Below are positions 9,484 to 18,718 of a stretch of DNA of 64,000 nt, piece by piece; within the stretch, counting starts at the first letter, position 1, and every line of letters starts with the position of its first letter. Source of the DNA: Picocystis sp. L7. Lineage: Eukaryota > Chlorophyta > Picocystophyceae > Picocystales > Picocystaceae. Position numbers and translations under genes: made by a program. Where the stretch lies: assembly GCA_020975725.1 (NCBI GenBank), contig QXJR01000028.1, positions 742,974 through 806,973 of the forward strand, in the 5' to 3' direction. The notes below the pieces were generated by a model. That model was not told where the DNA came from. It saw only the letters and a program-made list of their open reading frames with translations, and ran no database searches.

Positions 9484-9980
9484 CTTGGTTCCCTCAAAGG
9501 ATTCCCCTGGAGAAGAAACTCTTGCTGAATAGACGTAGGACGAGTCGGACGGCTGCATCTTTTTTCTTTTCCTCCCACCTTCGTTTCCACGTCGCCTCGG
9601 TTGGCAACACTTGCTCACGCGACCCACTGCAGCCCCGCCCTGTCGCACCTGCGCCACGTCGTTCCCGCCACCTGGAGGGTCCATTTGAACCCCCACCCCA
9701 CCCCAAGGCATGCCTGTGCAGGACGATTCCGTGGCCGAGCCTCGGAATCGTGCTGCGGAGGCACGCTCGTCTTCGCACGTGTCTTCCTCCCACCTCCTCT
9801 GCTGCCACCCTTCTCCTTCTTTTACTGCATCTCCACCTTTCCTTGTCTTCAAAACTCCGTCTTCCTTCCATCGTCGTCGCGTCCAGCCGCTTCTCGCACG
9901 CCACGTCGTCGCATCCGAAGGATCGGTCGTCGTTTTCTGCACGATCGATCTGGGTGACCTACACCTATCGTTGGGGGTGG
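9484..9980 (-). repeat. Right TIR of MULE element 1, inner part
   Basis: The inner 497 bp of the right TIR, cut by the copia insertion at 9980/9981. The outer 200 bp resume at 14873. Confidence 0.92.
9976..9980 (+). repeat. 5-bp target duplication of copia element, left copy
   Basis: GGTGG, repeated at 14868-14872. Joining the flanks across one copy restores the sequence found in the left TIR of element 1. Confidence 0.9.
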
Positions 9981-10287
9981 TATTGAGAAAAGGGGTGCAG
10001 GATCCCTCTGTGGGAGTTTATTCTCTACCGCAGACGAGGACGTCGTCCCCGAGAACCAAGCCGTGTCCGTGCTCGCCTCATCATGCGCGTGACTTAACTT
10101 TGATGAAATACCACCCACTATATGTACTGAGTGGGTTAATGCATGTGTTACACTCTCTGGTATCCACGTCGAGCAACCCCTTGAGCCGCCACGCCATCGT
10201 CCCATCCATCGTCCGAAACCGCCACGCTCGGTTCGGCCAGGGGATTTCAGACCCCCTTTTCAGGCAGGACAGACGAGTCTCACAATA
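9981..10287 (+). repeat. 5' LTR of copia element
   Basis: 307 bp, starts TATTGAGAAAAG and ends CTCACAATA, identical by eye to 14561-14867. It contains a TATA-like CTATATG at about 10118-10124, a plausible promoter for the genomic transcript. Confidence 0.95.
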
Positions 10288-10302
10288 GGTTAAGAGCCTT
10301 GC
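10288..10302 (+). other. Primer-binding site, likely tRNA-Lys(CUU) anticodon-stem primer
   Basis: GGTTAAGAGCCTTGC abuts the 5' LTR. Its complement GCAAGGCTCTTAACC equals, as I recall it, the anticodon stem-loop of plant tRNA-Lys(CUU), where CTCTTAA holds the CUU anticodon. It does not match the CCA end of a tRNA: no TGG follows the LTR. This points to priming by an internally cut half tRNA, as known for Drosophila copia with initiator tRNA-Met. Confidence 0.6.
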
Positions 10303-10341
10303 AAGCTCGTTTTTCAGCGAAGTAAAGCTTCGAAAACAAAA

Positions 10342-13300
10342 ATGGCGTCCAACCAAACCCTAGAATCCGTGGATCGGGATGGAATCCCCGAGCTAAGCAA
10401 CACGAATTGGCCGGAATGGTCCTACAAGATGAAAAATAGCCTCATCTTGATGGACCTTTGGGACTATGTGGATCAAGAACCCCGACTTTCAACAACCAAT
10501 GCCGAGCATTACACATCCGACGACCTTGAGAAGGTCAGAATCGCCACAAAGGCGCAAGCTCGTATCCTCATGAGAGTGCCGCATTGTTTCAAAGGGATCC
10601 TTGAAGGGTGCACAACGGCGAAGAGCATATGGGAAAAGCTCCAATCCCTTTACAAGCAACAATCGCTCTCTCGGACTTCTCACCTCCTCAAGACACTCCA
10701 CAACATACGGATGGAAGACAAGGAGCAATCGGATGACTTCATCAAGCGAGTCACAAGTCTTGCAAGCGAGCTCCGAGACAATGGTTACGACATTGGTGAA
10801 ATGGCCATATGCACGGCCATACTCAACGGCTTGCCATCTCAATACTCCATGATCAAACATGTGGTTGAAAATGACCATCAAGAACTCAACATCGAGAATG
10901 TCCGCAATGCAATATTGCGATTCGAGTCCACGGAGTTTAGCGGAAAGGCAATGACAGCCTCCTCCACCAAAGGGAAGCCCAGAAAATCAAGACCATTTTG
11001 CACATATTGCAAATTTCATGGACACGTCCGTTCCGAGTGTCGCAAACTGAAGAAAAAGAACAGCCAAGGTGGAAAACATCAAACACCTGGACAGAATGAG
11101 GTGTTGGAAGCTCAACATGGGCCCAAACGTGAAGAGAGTCCAATTGGATTCTCCCTCACGGCCATCGGCACCACGCATCCAAGCATGCCAAGACAAAATG
11201 GTCTCACAGCCCATTCCTCTACACCATCAGGCATATCACTCTCTTCAAGTGGCAGCTTAAGCATGGAGAACACCTGGATCATTGATTCTGGTGCCTCATT
11301 TCATATGACAGGTGATCCCGGCTTGATTGACCCAGCAACTCGTCAAACAGCCCATGTGGCAATCACATGTGCCAACGGGCAGCAGTTAACAAGTGAATTT
11401 AAGGGAAACAGTGTGATTAGATCAAAAACAGGCACACCTGTGCGCCTCACAAATGTTTACTACATCCCTGGTTTTGCACACAACCTGTTTTCAGTACCTG
11501 CTGCCACAAAGGCAGGGGCCCAGGTCCTATTCACCCATGGGACCTGCAGGGTGGAATGTGCAAAAGGGGTCATCGAGACTACCCCGAGTGCTGACCACGT
11601 CTATGCCCTGGTGACTACCGCTCAGCGATGGCATGAACGCCTTGGGCACGCAAGTGCACCCCGGCCGAAGCTCCTTGGATTGCCCCACAAGCTAGACGGG
11701 GCCTGTGAATCCTGTATCCAAGCGAAGCAGACTGCTCAACCATTTCGCCCCAGTAACTATACCTATGAGCCCTTGGATCTGGTCTATACAGACCTTGTCG
11801 GACCCATACCAGAAACTCCAGGTGGACAGACTTACTATTTGTCCTTATATGACCAGGCTTCCAAAGCAAGCCTGGTGTTTCTCTTACCCAACAAGTCCAG
11901 TGCATCAGGTGCGCTGATGGAAGGAATCAACACATTCGAGAAAATCGCAAAAGCAGGCTACAGGGTGAAAGCCATACGATCAGATCTGGGATCAGAATTT
12001 CAGTCAAATGCATTGCAAAAGTTCCTCAAAGATCGAGGAATCACGCATGAAACAACAGCAGGATACACGCCTCAGCAAAACGCTGCTGAACGATTGCACA
12101 GAACGCTTCATGACAGCGCCCGTGCAATGCTCATCCGTGCAGGACTCCCTGAAACTCTCTGGGGAGAGGCTGTGCGCTGTGCCAATTTTGTGCGTAATCG
12201 CACACCAGTCTCCCTTGCCTTGGATGGCAAAACACCACTGGAAGTATTGACGGGCACCTTGCCCAACTTGAACCAATTCCGCACCTTTGGGTGCGATGCC
12301 TGGGTCCTCATACCTCCTGAGAAGCGAAGCAGCAAATTCAGCGCAAGGTCAGTGAAAGGCACATTCATCGGCTATCACAACAGCTCCACTTACCGCGTCC
12401 TGGTGGACAACAAAATTGCTCTCAGCAGAAACGTGAGCTTTGTGGAAGACAAATTCAGCAGTCAGTCAATGAACCAAAGCCAAACACCCGACAGCGCACA
12501 GGTCGTCCCAGACCTGCTCCCTGAACCTCCACAGTTCAGCCAATCATCTGCAGCAAGTATGGATGGACCTCCAGGGTCACATCAGGCATCACCACCAGTC
12601 AGTGAGTCGCAAACAACCATCCAGCAGGATGGTGCAGCAGCAGAAAACTCGCAGTTGCTGCCTGAAGACGGCAGCAGCACGCCCACAGCTGCTTGTCCAA
12701 ACAATGCTCCAGGTGTGTCCTTCACACCTCCTGAGCATCATGAAAGTGTTGAGGAAGCCACTCTTGTGGCTAAAGAAGCTCCCTCAGCACTCCCAGAACC
12801 TGGCCATCCGCAAGCAGTGGAACCCAAGTCCATCCATCCAGCAGCTCCAGCGCATCCATACAACCTGCGTCCAAGAAAAGGCAGCGCCATGAGAGCGAAA
12901 GCAACGCGTCAGTGGGAGCTTGACGACAGCTTTTCCGGTTACGCTCGCGCCATGGCTCGTCCAGACGCCGAGCTCTGGCAACACGCCATCACCGACGAGC
13001 TCACCTCTTTGGCCAAGAACGGCACTTGGCGCCTGGTCACTCTCCCTCCTGGTCGCACCCCCTTGACCACCACGTGGGTGTTCAAGGTGAAGACCGACGG
13101 CGACGGTCAGGTGGAGCGCTACAAAGCCCGCCTGTGCGTGCGTGGCTTCGAGCAGCGTGCAGGAGTGGATTTCCACGAGGTGTTTGCCCCCACCTCGGGC
13201 AAAGTGGCTCAAAGGGCCTTTCTCACCTATGCAGCCCTGGTTAACTATGAGGTTCAGCAGGTGGACATCAAGACCGCTTTCCTCAACGCAGAACTGAACG

Positions 13301-14547
13301 AGGAAATTTACCTCGAGATCCCTGAGGGACTGAGGGACGACCGACAACTTAACCAGGAACCGAACCTGGTACTTAAACTGGAGAAGTCCCTCTATGGATT
13401 GAAGCAGGCCCCCAGAATGTGGTATCAGCACCTCACAAACACATTGAAGAAGGAACTAGGATTCCAATGCAACTCTGTGGATGACACCATCCTCAAGTGC
13501 AAGCATCAGAAAACTGGCAAGGAGTGCCTCATCCTAGTGTATGTGGATGACCTGCTGGTTGCTGCTCAAGATCTCAATACCACCCAGGCAGTGATAGATA
13601 CCATCTGCAGGCACTATGATGCCAGAGACCTGGGTGCAGCCTCCTTCTTCTGTGGCATGAAGATTAACAGAGACAGAAACAAGAAGTTAATCTATCTCAG
13701 TGAACCTGACAAGATCCAGAAGTTAATCAAGCAGTTTAACATGGAGGACTGCAAAACCAAGAAGATTCCCTTGGATGTGGTGTTAACCAGTGAAAAGGAT
13801 GGTGAACCCTGCGACACCACGGAGTACCAAATCCTTGTTGGGAGTCTACTCTACCTCTCAACTACTACCAGACCAGACCTCTGCCAAGCTGCCTCACAAC
13901 TGTCCAGATTCATGGCTTGTCCCACTAAGTACCACCTCAAGGCAGCCAAAGGGGTACTCAAGTACTTAAAAGCAACAGTTAACCATGGTCTGTGTCTGGG
14001 GGATCGCCTCGATATCCTGTCTGAAGATCTCGATCAAGCAATCGATACCTTTACCCTTACTGGCTACTGTGATGCAGACTATGCCACGGACAAGGAAACC
14101 AGAAAGTCCAGAACAGGATATCTTTTCTTACTGAATGGAAGCCTTATCTCATGGCAGAGCAAGCTTCAATCTACTGTATCAACCTCCACAACAGAGGCTG
14201 AGTATCAATCGGCATCGAGTGCCGTCAAAGAGGCACTCTGGTTAAAAAACCTGCTTTCTGACTTAACAAGTGGCAGTTTAAACAAACAGGTAGTCACCTA
14301 CTGTGACAATCAGGCATGCATCAAGATCTTGGACAACAACCACAGCATGCAGAAAACCAAGCATATTGATGTGGCCCATCACTTCGTCCGCGAGCGGGTC
14401 ATGTTCGGCGATATCACGTTCCGATATTGCGAAAGTGCGGAGATGTTGGCTGACTACTTAACTAAAAATTCAAATCAGCAAACATTTTGGAAGTGCATTA
14501 CAAGGCTTGGTATAACTCCAATCATATCAAGAGATGCCACAAACTGA
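10342..14547 (+). CDS. Copia Gag-Pol polyprotein
   Basis: 1401 aa, one uninterrupted frame from ATG. Order: Gag of the UBN2 type (about 40-200); zinc knuckle C-x2-C-x4-H-x4-C at 220-233; aspartic protease (Asp315 in IIDSGASFHMTG); integrase with an HHCC-type zinc region (His436, Cys455, Cys458) and catalytic Asp484, Asp548 and Glu583; a low-complexity Pro/Ser/Gln linker (about 710-840); reverse transcriptase starting near WVFKVK with YVDD at 1067-1070; RNase H with Asp1244 (GYCDADYATD). Integrase before reverse transcriptase marks it as Ty1/copia rather than Ty3/gypsy. The protein packages the element's RNA, copies it and inserts the DNA. Nothing is broken or missing in the domain set. Confidence 0.96.
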   Translation: MASNQTLESVDRDGIPELSNTNWPEWSYKMKNSLILMDLWDYVDQEPRLSTTNAEHYTSDDLEKVRIATKAQARILMRVPHCFKGILEGCTTAKSIWEKLQSLYKQQSLSRTSHLLKTLHNIRMEDKEQSDDFIKRVTSLASELRDNGYDIGEMAICTAILNGLPSQYSMIKHVVENDHQELNIENVRNAILRFESTEFSGKAMTASSTKGKPRKSRPFCTYCKFHGHVRSECRKLKKKNSQGGKHQTPGQNEVLEAQHGPKREESPIGFSLTAIGTTHPSMPRQNGLTAHSSTPSGISLSSSGSLSMENTWIIDSGASFHMTGDPGLIDPATRQTAHVAITCANGQQLTSEFKGNSVIRSKTGTPVRLTNVYYIPGFAHNLFSVPAATKAGAQVLFTHGTCRVECAKGVIETTPSADHVYALVTTAQRWHERLGHASAPRPKLLGLPHKLDGACESCIQAKQTAQPFRPSNYTYEPLDLVYTDLVGPIPETPGGQTYYLSLYDQASKASLVFLLPNKSSASGALMEGINTFEKIAKAGYRVKAIRSDLGSEFQSNALQKFLKDRGITHETTAGYTPQQNAAERLHRTLHDSARAMLIRAGLPETLWGEAVRCANFVRNRTPVSLALDGKTPLEVLTGTLPNLNQFRTFGCDAWVLIPPEKRSSKFSARSVKGTFIGYHNSSTYRVLVDNKIALSRNVSFVEDKFSSQSMNQSQTPDSAQVVPDLLPEPPQFSQSSAASMDGPPGSHQASPPVSESQTTIQQDGAAAENSQLLPEDGSSTPTAACPNNAPGVSFTPPEHHESVEEATLVAKEAPSALPEPGHPQAVEPKSIHPAAPAHPYNLRPRKGSAMRAKATRQWELDDSFSGYARAMARPDAELWQHAITDELTSLAKNGTWRLVTLPPGRTPLTTTWVFKVKTDGDGQVERYKARLCVRGFEQRAGVDFHEVFAPTSGKVAQRAFLTYAALVNYEVQQVDIKTAFLNAELNEEIYLEIPEGLRDDRQLNQEPNLVLKLEKSLYGLKQAPRMWYQHLTNTLKKELGFQCNSVDDTILKCKHQKTGKECLILVYVDDLLVAAQDLNTTQAVIDTICRHYDARDLGAASFFCGMKINRDRNKKLIYLSEPDKIQKLIKQFNMEDCKTKKIPLDVVLTSEKDGEPCDTTEYQILVGSLLYLSTTTRPDLCQAASQLSRFMACPTKYHLKAAKGVLKYLKATVNHGLCLGDRLDILSEDLDQAIDTFTLTGYCDADYATDKETRKSRTGYLFLLNGSLISWQSKLQSTVSTSTTEAEYQSASSAVKEALWLKNLLSDLTSGSLNKQVVTYCDNQACIKILDNNHSMQKTKHIDVAHHFVRERVMFGDITFRYCESAEMLADYLTKNSNQQTFWKCITRLGITPIISRDATN

Positions 14548-14560
14548 TCCTGAGTGGGAG
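14546..14560 (+). other. Putative polypurine tract of copia element
   Basis: GAGTGGGAG ends immediately before the 3' LTR at 14561, where plus-strand priming is expected. It is short and imperfect. Confidence 0.45.
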
Positions 14561-14867
14561 TATTGAGAAAAGGGGTGCAGGATCCCTCTGTGGGAGTTTA
14601 TTCTCTACCGCAGACGAGGACGTCGTCCCCGAGAACCAAGCCGTGTCCGTGCTCGCCTCATCATGCGCGTGACTTAACTTTGATGAAATACCACCCACTA
14701 TATGTACTGAGTGGGTTAATGCATGTGTTACACTCTCTGGTATCCACGTCGAGCAACCCCTTGAGCCGCCACGCCATCGTCCCATCCATCGTCCGAAACC
14801 GCCACGCTCGGTTCGGCCAGGGGATTTCAGACCCCCTTTTCAGGCAGGACAGACGAGTCTCACAATA
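14561..14867 (+). repeat. 3' LTR of copia element
   Basis: 307 bp, identical by eye to the 5' LTR, followed by the second GGTGG copy. Confidence 0.95.
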
Positions 14868-14872
14868 GGTGG

Positions 14873-15072
14873 TCGTCGATTCGATCGGTCGAAGTTTTCC
14901 GATCGATTGGGAAGCACAGTAAGGAAGGGTCCCCTTTCCACCCGGGTCGAACCGGTCTCTTCGTAAACAATGGGTTAAGTCGATCGCATGGGGTGCATCT
15001 GTTCGAAAGTGCATCTGGAGGGGGGGGGGCCCAAAATTCAGCCCTTTGGGGGGCCATTTTTCAGTCGCAACC
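14873..15072 (-). repeat. Right TIR of MULE element 1, outer part
   Basis: The outer 200 bp of the right TIR, displaced by the copia insertion. It ends CAGTCGCAACC and is followed by the GAGGAGGAGAC duplication. It includes a G run near 15017-15028. Confidence 0.92.
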
Positions 15073-15755
15073 GAGGAGGAGACGCCCGTTCCCGACCGTT
15101 CCGGTGGGTCCACCGGGTTCGATTCCCGATCGATCGGGTTCAGAAGGGGGACGCGTCCCCCGTTCGATTGGAAGGATGGGAACCTTTCGAATCGGAACAA
15201 GGAGATGCTCTTCCCTTCCTCGGGATCGAGCGGGTCGTGTGTGGGGTGGAGAACCCGGGCACCCCGTCCTCGTCCGCACACGTCGTCTTTCCCTCCATCC
15301 TGCGGAGGTCCATCCCACGCCCTTTCCCGTCTCGAGACCTGGACCCGCAGAGGCGCTCCGTCCCCACCCGCGAGGGCTTCTCTTCTCCCCGTCTCCCGGT
15401 TCAAGGATTCCCTTCTGTCCCGATCAAGCCCTCGGGTCTGAAAGGGAACGCATGACGGTTAGGGTTTCGGTTGGACCGGCGATGGCGGCGGATCCATCGC
15501 TTCGAACGACGCCATTCACACGCGTGCTTCGCTCGCGAACGGTGCGTGCTGCGCGCGAATCGAGGCTCCAGGAGCGCCGTCGGACGGTCCAGGCGTGTTC
15601 CCATCCCGACAGCACCGAAGCACGGAAGAAAGCACGCGAGGGAAGGCGTGGAGGCTGACAAGAAGCGGACGGTGGTGCAGACGAAAGGAACGACACGTGG
15701 CCAGGACACGCGCCGTAGTATTCGTTTCGGAGGCGATCGCGAACGCACGGTCGGG
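15073..15755. other. 5' flank of the enolase gene
   Basis: Starts with the right copy of the element 1 target duplication (15073-15083). A short ATG frame at 15482-15658 (58 codons, Arg-rich) precedes the enolase ATG in another frame. I cannot tell whether it is a uORF, a 5' exon or noise. Confidence 0.4.
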
Positions 15756-17192
15756 ATGAGCGTCCAGGAGTACATCGACAAGCACGGCTTGTCCAAGAAG
15801 GTCGAAGATGTGGTGAACGCGTGCGTCAAGGCCAGGCCCGAAGAACCGTCTGCGTTCATGGCCGACTACCTCACGAAGACCACGCCTCCCTTGATCACCA
15901 AGGTGGTGGCGCGCCAGATCTTTGATTCGCGCGGCAATCCCACCGTGGAATGCGACGTGACCACCTACAAGGGGACCTTCCGCGCGGCCGTGCCCAGCGG
16001 AGCCTCCACTGGCGTCTACGAGGCCGTCGAGCTGCGCGATGGGGACAAGAAGAGCTACATGGGCAAGTCCGTGTTCAAGGCGGTGGACAACGTCAATACC
16101 ATGATCGCTCCGGCCCTGATCGGCAAGGATCCCACGCAGCAGAGAGAGCTCGACGAGCTCATGATCAAGCTCGACGGAACCGAGAACAAGGGGAAGCTTG
16201 GTGCCAATGCCATCCTGGCCGTCTCCATGGCCGTGGCCAAGGCCGGAGCGGCAGAGAAGGGAGTGCCTTTGTACCAGCACCTCGCGGACCTTGCCGGAAA
16301 CACCAAGCTGGTCCTTCCGGTGCCTTCGTTCAACATCATCAACGGAGGATCGCACGCCGGAAACCAGCTCGCCATGCAGGAGTTCATGATCCTTCCCACG
16401 GGCGCTTCCTCCTTCACGGAAGCCATGAAGATGGGCAGCGAGGTGTATCACCACCTCAAGTCCGTCATCAAGGCCAAATATGGCCAGGACGCATGCAACG
16501 TTGGGGATGAAGGCGGGTTTGCACCCAACATCTCCTCCAACAAGGAGGGTCTGGACCTTGTTGTCGAAGCCATTGAAAAGGCAGGGTACACCGGCAAGGT
16601 CAAGTTGGGCATGGACGTGGCTGCCTCAGAGTTCCTGACGGAAGACAAGATGTACGATTTGGACTTCAAGACGGAGAACAACGATGGGTCGTACAAGAAG
16701 ACAGGCGATGAGATGGCCGAAATGTACAAAAGCTTCTGCGAGGATTACCCTATGGTATCCATCGAGGACCCCTTCGACCAGGACGACTTCGAAAACACGA
16801 AGAAGTTCACCGACATGGGAGTCTGCCAGGTCGTCGGCGATGATCTGCTGGTAACCAACCCCAAGCGTGTGAAGTCCGCCATCGATGACAAGGTTTGCAA
16901 CGCTCTGTTGCTGAAGGTGAACCAGATTGGGACCATCACCGAGTCCATCGATGCGGTGCGCATGTCTAAGGAGGCTGGCTGGGGTGTCATGGCCTCCCAC
17001 CGTTCAGGAGAAACCGAAGACTCGTTCATCGCTGATCTCTCGGTGGGCCTGGCAACCGGCCAAATTAAGACCGGTGCGCCTTGCAGATCGGAGAGGCTTG
17101 CAAAGTACAACCAGCTCCTGAGAATTGAGCAGGAGCTGGGAGACAAGGCTGTTTATGCTGGAGACAACTTCCGCCACATCGGGTGGAACTAG
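15756..17192 (+). CDS. ENO: Enolase with N-terminal extension (ENO3-like)
   Basis: 478 aa from ATG at 15756. The first 45 residues ([20 protein letters not shown]...) precede the normal start of enolase ([15 protein letters not shown]). They resemble the extension of Arabidopsis cytosolic ENO3, which also starts MSVQEYLDKH. Core motifs are intact: [54 protein letters not shown] with the catalytic Lys, and SHRSGETED. It catalyses 2-phosphoglycerate to phosphoenolpyruvate in glycolysis. The extension looks like a Dpy-30-type dimerisation helix and lacks transit-peptide character, so the protein is probably cytosolic. The frame stays open upstream to 15471, but that leader is Arg-rich and not conserved. 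Codons are strongly GC-biased, fitting a highly expressed gene. The NASP gene converges on it. Confidence 0.95.
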   Translation: MSVQEYIDKHGLSKKVEDVVNACVKARPEEPSAFMADYLTKTTPPLITKVVARQIFDSRGNPTVECDVTTYKGTFRAAVPSGASTGVYEAVELRDGDKKSYMGKSVFKAVDNVNTMIAPALIGKDPTQQRELDELMIKLDGTENKGKLGANAILAVSMAVAKAGAAEKGVPLYQHLADLAGNTKLVLPVPSFNIINGGSHAGNQLAMQEFMILPTGASSFTEAMKMGSEVYHHLKSVIKAKYGQDACNVGDEGGFAPNISSNKEGLDLVVEAIEKAGYTGKVKLGMDVAASEFLTEDKMYDLDFKTENNDGSYKKTGDEMAEMYKSFCEDYPMVSIEDPFDQDDFENTKKFTDMGVCQVVGDDLLVTNPKRVKSAIDDKVCNALLLKVNQIGTITESIDAVRMSKEAGWGVMASHRSGETEDSFIADLSVGLATGQIKTGAPCRSERLAKYNQLLRIEQELGDKAVYAGDNFRHIGWN

Positions 17193-17453
17193 GTGCCTTG
17201 GGCTTGCACCGCATGATTCTGTAGTAGACATTCCATGGACAGAATAATTTTGACCCTTTACGTTTTTGTTTCTTCATTCATCCAATGCAGGGGATACTCT
17301 CGGAGGCCTGCATGCACGAGCAGTCCTGCCAAGTGCACCTGGACAGGTCTGCAGGAGTATCAGGACGACCGTGGATGGCAAGGATATGTACAAAGGTTCG
17401 TCGCTCGACGTTAACAGGAACAAAAATGTGACAGAAAAGTTCGTCTCGACGAC

Positions 17454-18638
17454 TCATGCAGAATCTTTTCCTTTGGAGGGTGCCAAACGACGCTTCTTCT
17501 GTGCTTGCTCGACATCTTCCTCCACAGAGAGTACATCCGGAGAACCTTTTTCACGAGCTGATTTGACGTGAGGTTCTTGGACGTTTCCTTCCATTGGCGT
17601 AATCTGCACGGGAGTGACCCTTGACTTTCCGCGGCCGACTACGCCTAGGTTCTTTACTTGTGCGGGTGCGGTGTTGGCATTGAGCTTGGGTGCGTCAAAT
17701 CCTGTGGATTCCACAGGTGTTGGTTCCATGGACGGCCTTTCCTTGGTCTCGGCTGGAAGGCCAAAGGCCTGTTTCAGCGCCACTTTGGCCTTCTCTTCCA
17801 TCTTGAGGGCCTCCCTCAACTCGTCGGCTTTGGAACGTAACTCATCGATGATATCCTCCATCTCGTCTACTTCTTCCCTTGTCTGCAGTTTCCTTGCATG
17901 GTTCATATCCGACGAGTTTCGCAGCGTCAGCTGCAGGTCGATGCACCTGTCTTCGAAGATGCGTATGGCGGTGAGGCAGTTCTCCAGGGCGTCTGGGAGC
18001 TCTCCCTGGAGCTGCAGTGCCGTCGCTTTTCGAAAGAAGACGGAGGCCAGCGTCCTATCATCTGCATCTTCTTTTGCTTCCAGCAGCTCGATGGCTCGGT
18101 CGAGGTCCACCATACAAGCGTCGTAGTCTTCTCTTTCGAGGCTGACTTCCGCCAGCTTGAGGTGCACATCCACCAGTTCGAGGACGTGTTCGTTTCCTTT
18201 CTCTATGTAGATGAGTTTCGCCACTTCGAGCATTTTCCAGGCGAGATCCAGGTCGGTCTCTTCTTCTTCATCGTCATCTTCTTCTTCTGCATGTTCTGCA
18301 GTCTCTCCTTCTTCCCCTCCCGCTCCACCTTCTTCTTCTTCTTCTTCTTCTTCGTCTGGCACGGCCTCTTTCTCTTCGGAACCTTCCTTCTCTTTCCCTT
18401 TGCTTGATCCTTGGAAGACGTCGGCCTCTTGCTTGGCCAGTGCGAAGAGTGCGTCGGCATACGCCACGTAGAACGGTGCCGTGTGTGGATGCATCTCTCC
18501 GTGCTGCTGCACCGCTTCGGCCAGTGCCCTTCCCAGCGTGTCCGAGGCTTCTTCCCACGCGCCACGCACCAAACACACGCGTCCACGCTCCAAGAGGCGC
18601 TCCTGGGAGCCGCTGGAAGCGCCCATGGACTCCGCCAT
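17454..18638 (-). CDS. NASP/SHNi-TPR family histone H3-H4 chaperone
   Basis: 394 aa from ATG at 18638. A first TPR-like helix pair (ERGRVCLVRGAWEEASDTLGRAL... YVAYADALFALAKQE) is followed by a long acidic Glu tract (about 88-126), then further TPR helices (DLDLAWKMLEVAKLIY, VDVHLKLAEVSLEREDYDACMVDL, VFFRKATALQLQGELPDAL). It ends in a coiled coil and a basic KKRRLAPSKG nuclear signal. An acidic tract interrupting a TPR array is the signature of NASP, Sim3 and Hif1, which carry histone H3 (including CENP-A in some species) to chromatin. The Glu tract is encoded by a pure TTC/GAA run near 18329-18352 and may vary in length. The start is only 80 bp from MULE element 2, so the promoter is probably disrupted or supplied by the element. 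Confidence 0.75.
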   Translation of the reverse strand: MAESMGASSGSQERLLERGRVCLVRGAWEEASDTLGRALAEAVQQHGEMHPHTAPFYVAYADALFALAKQEADVFQGSSKGKEKEGSEEKEAVPDEEEEEEEEGGAGGEEGETAEHAEEEDDDEEEETDLDLAWKMLEVAKLIYIEKGNEHVLELVDVHLKLAEVSLEREDYDACMVDLDRAIELLEAKEDADDRTLASVFFRKATALQLQGELPDALENCLTAIRIFEDRCIDLQLTLRNSSDMNHARKLQTREEVDEMEDIIDELRSKADELREALKMEEKAKVALKQAFGLPAETKERPSMEPTPVESTGFDAPKLNANTAPAQVKNLGVVGRGKSRVTPVQITPMEGNVQEPHVKSAREKGSPDVLSVEEDVEQAQKKRRLAPSKGKDSA

Positions 18639-18704
18639 CGCGACGAGGCGTGGTCCCGCGTTCCCGCCAAAACGACCGATGGGGGGGGGGGACGAAGGGG
18701 AATT

Positions 18705-18718
18705 CTACCCCCCCCCCC
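18705..18718 (+). repeat. CTA + 11 C: left target duplication of element 2
   Basis: CTA followed by 11 C directly precedes element 2. The same CTA followed by 12 C directly follows it at 22508-22522. The 14-base match exceeds the usual 9-11 bp, as expected if the C tract slipped after insertion. Confidence 0.8.

Larger units (their letters stand above)
9981..14867 (+). mobile_element. Intact Ty1/copia LTR retrotransposon
   Basis: 4887 bp. The 307-bp LTRs (9981-10287 and 14561-14867) are identical by eye and end TATTG...CAATA. A 5-bp target duplication GGTGG lies at 9976-9980 and 14868-14872. The single 1401-codon Gag-Pol frame is uninterrupted. A primer-binding site directly follows the 5' LTR, and a purine-rich stretch precedes the 3' LTR. 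Identical LTRs plus an intact frame mean a recent insertion that may still be active. It lies within the right TIR of MULE element 1, so it post-dates that element. Confidence 0.96.
6644..15072. mobile_element. MULE element 1 (autonomous), interrupted by a copia element
   Basis: A Mutator-like DNA transposon. The left terminus GGTTGCGACTGAAAAATGG (6644) is mirrored by CCATTTTTCAGTCGCAACC ending at 15072. The inverted repeats are 697 bp each. An 11-bp direct duplication, GAGGAGGAGAC, flanks it at 6633-6643 and 15073-15083; TSDs of 9-11 bp are typical of MULEs. The transposase gene is on the minus strand (7292-9430). Removing the inserted copia element (9981-14867) and its 5-bp duplication leaves about 3537 bp. 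The TIRs look nearly identical by eye, so the insertion seems young, and the copia insertion is younger still. Confidence 0.93.
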
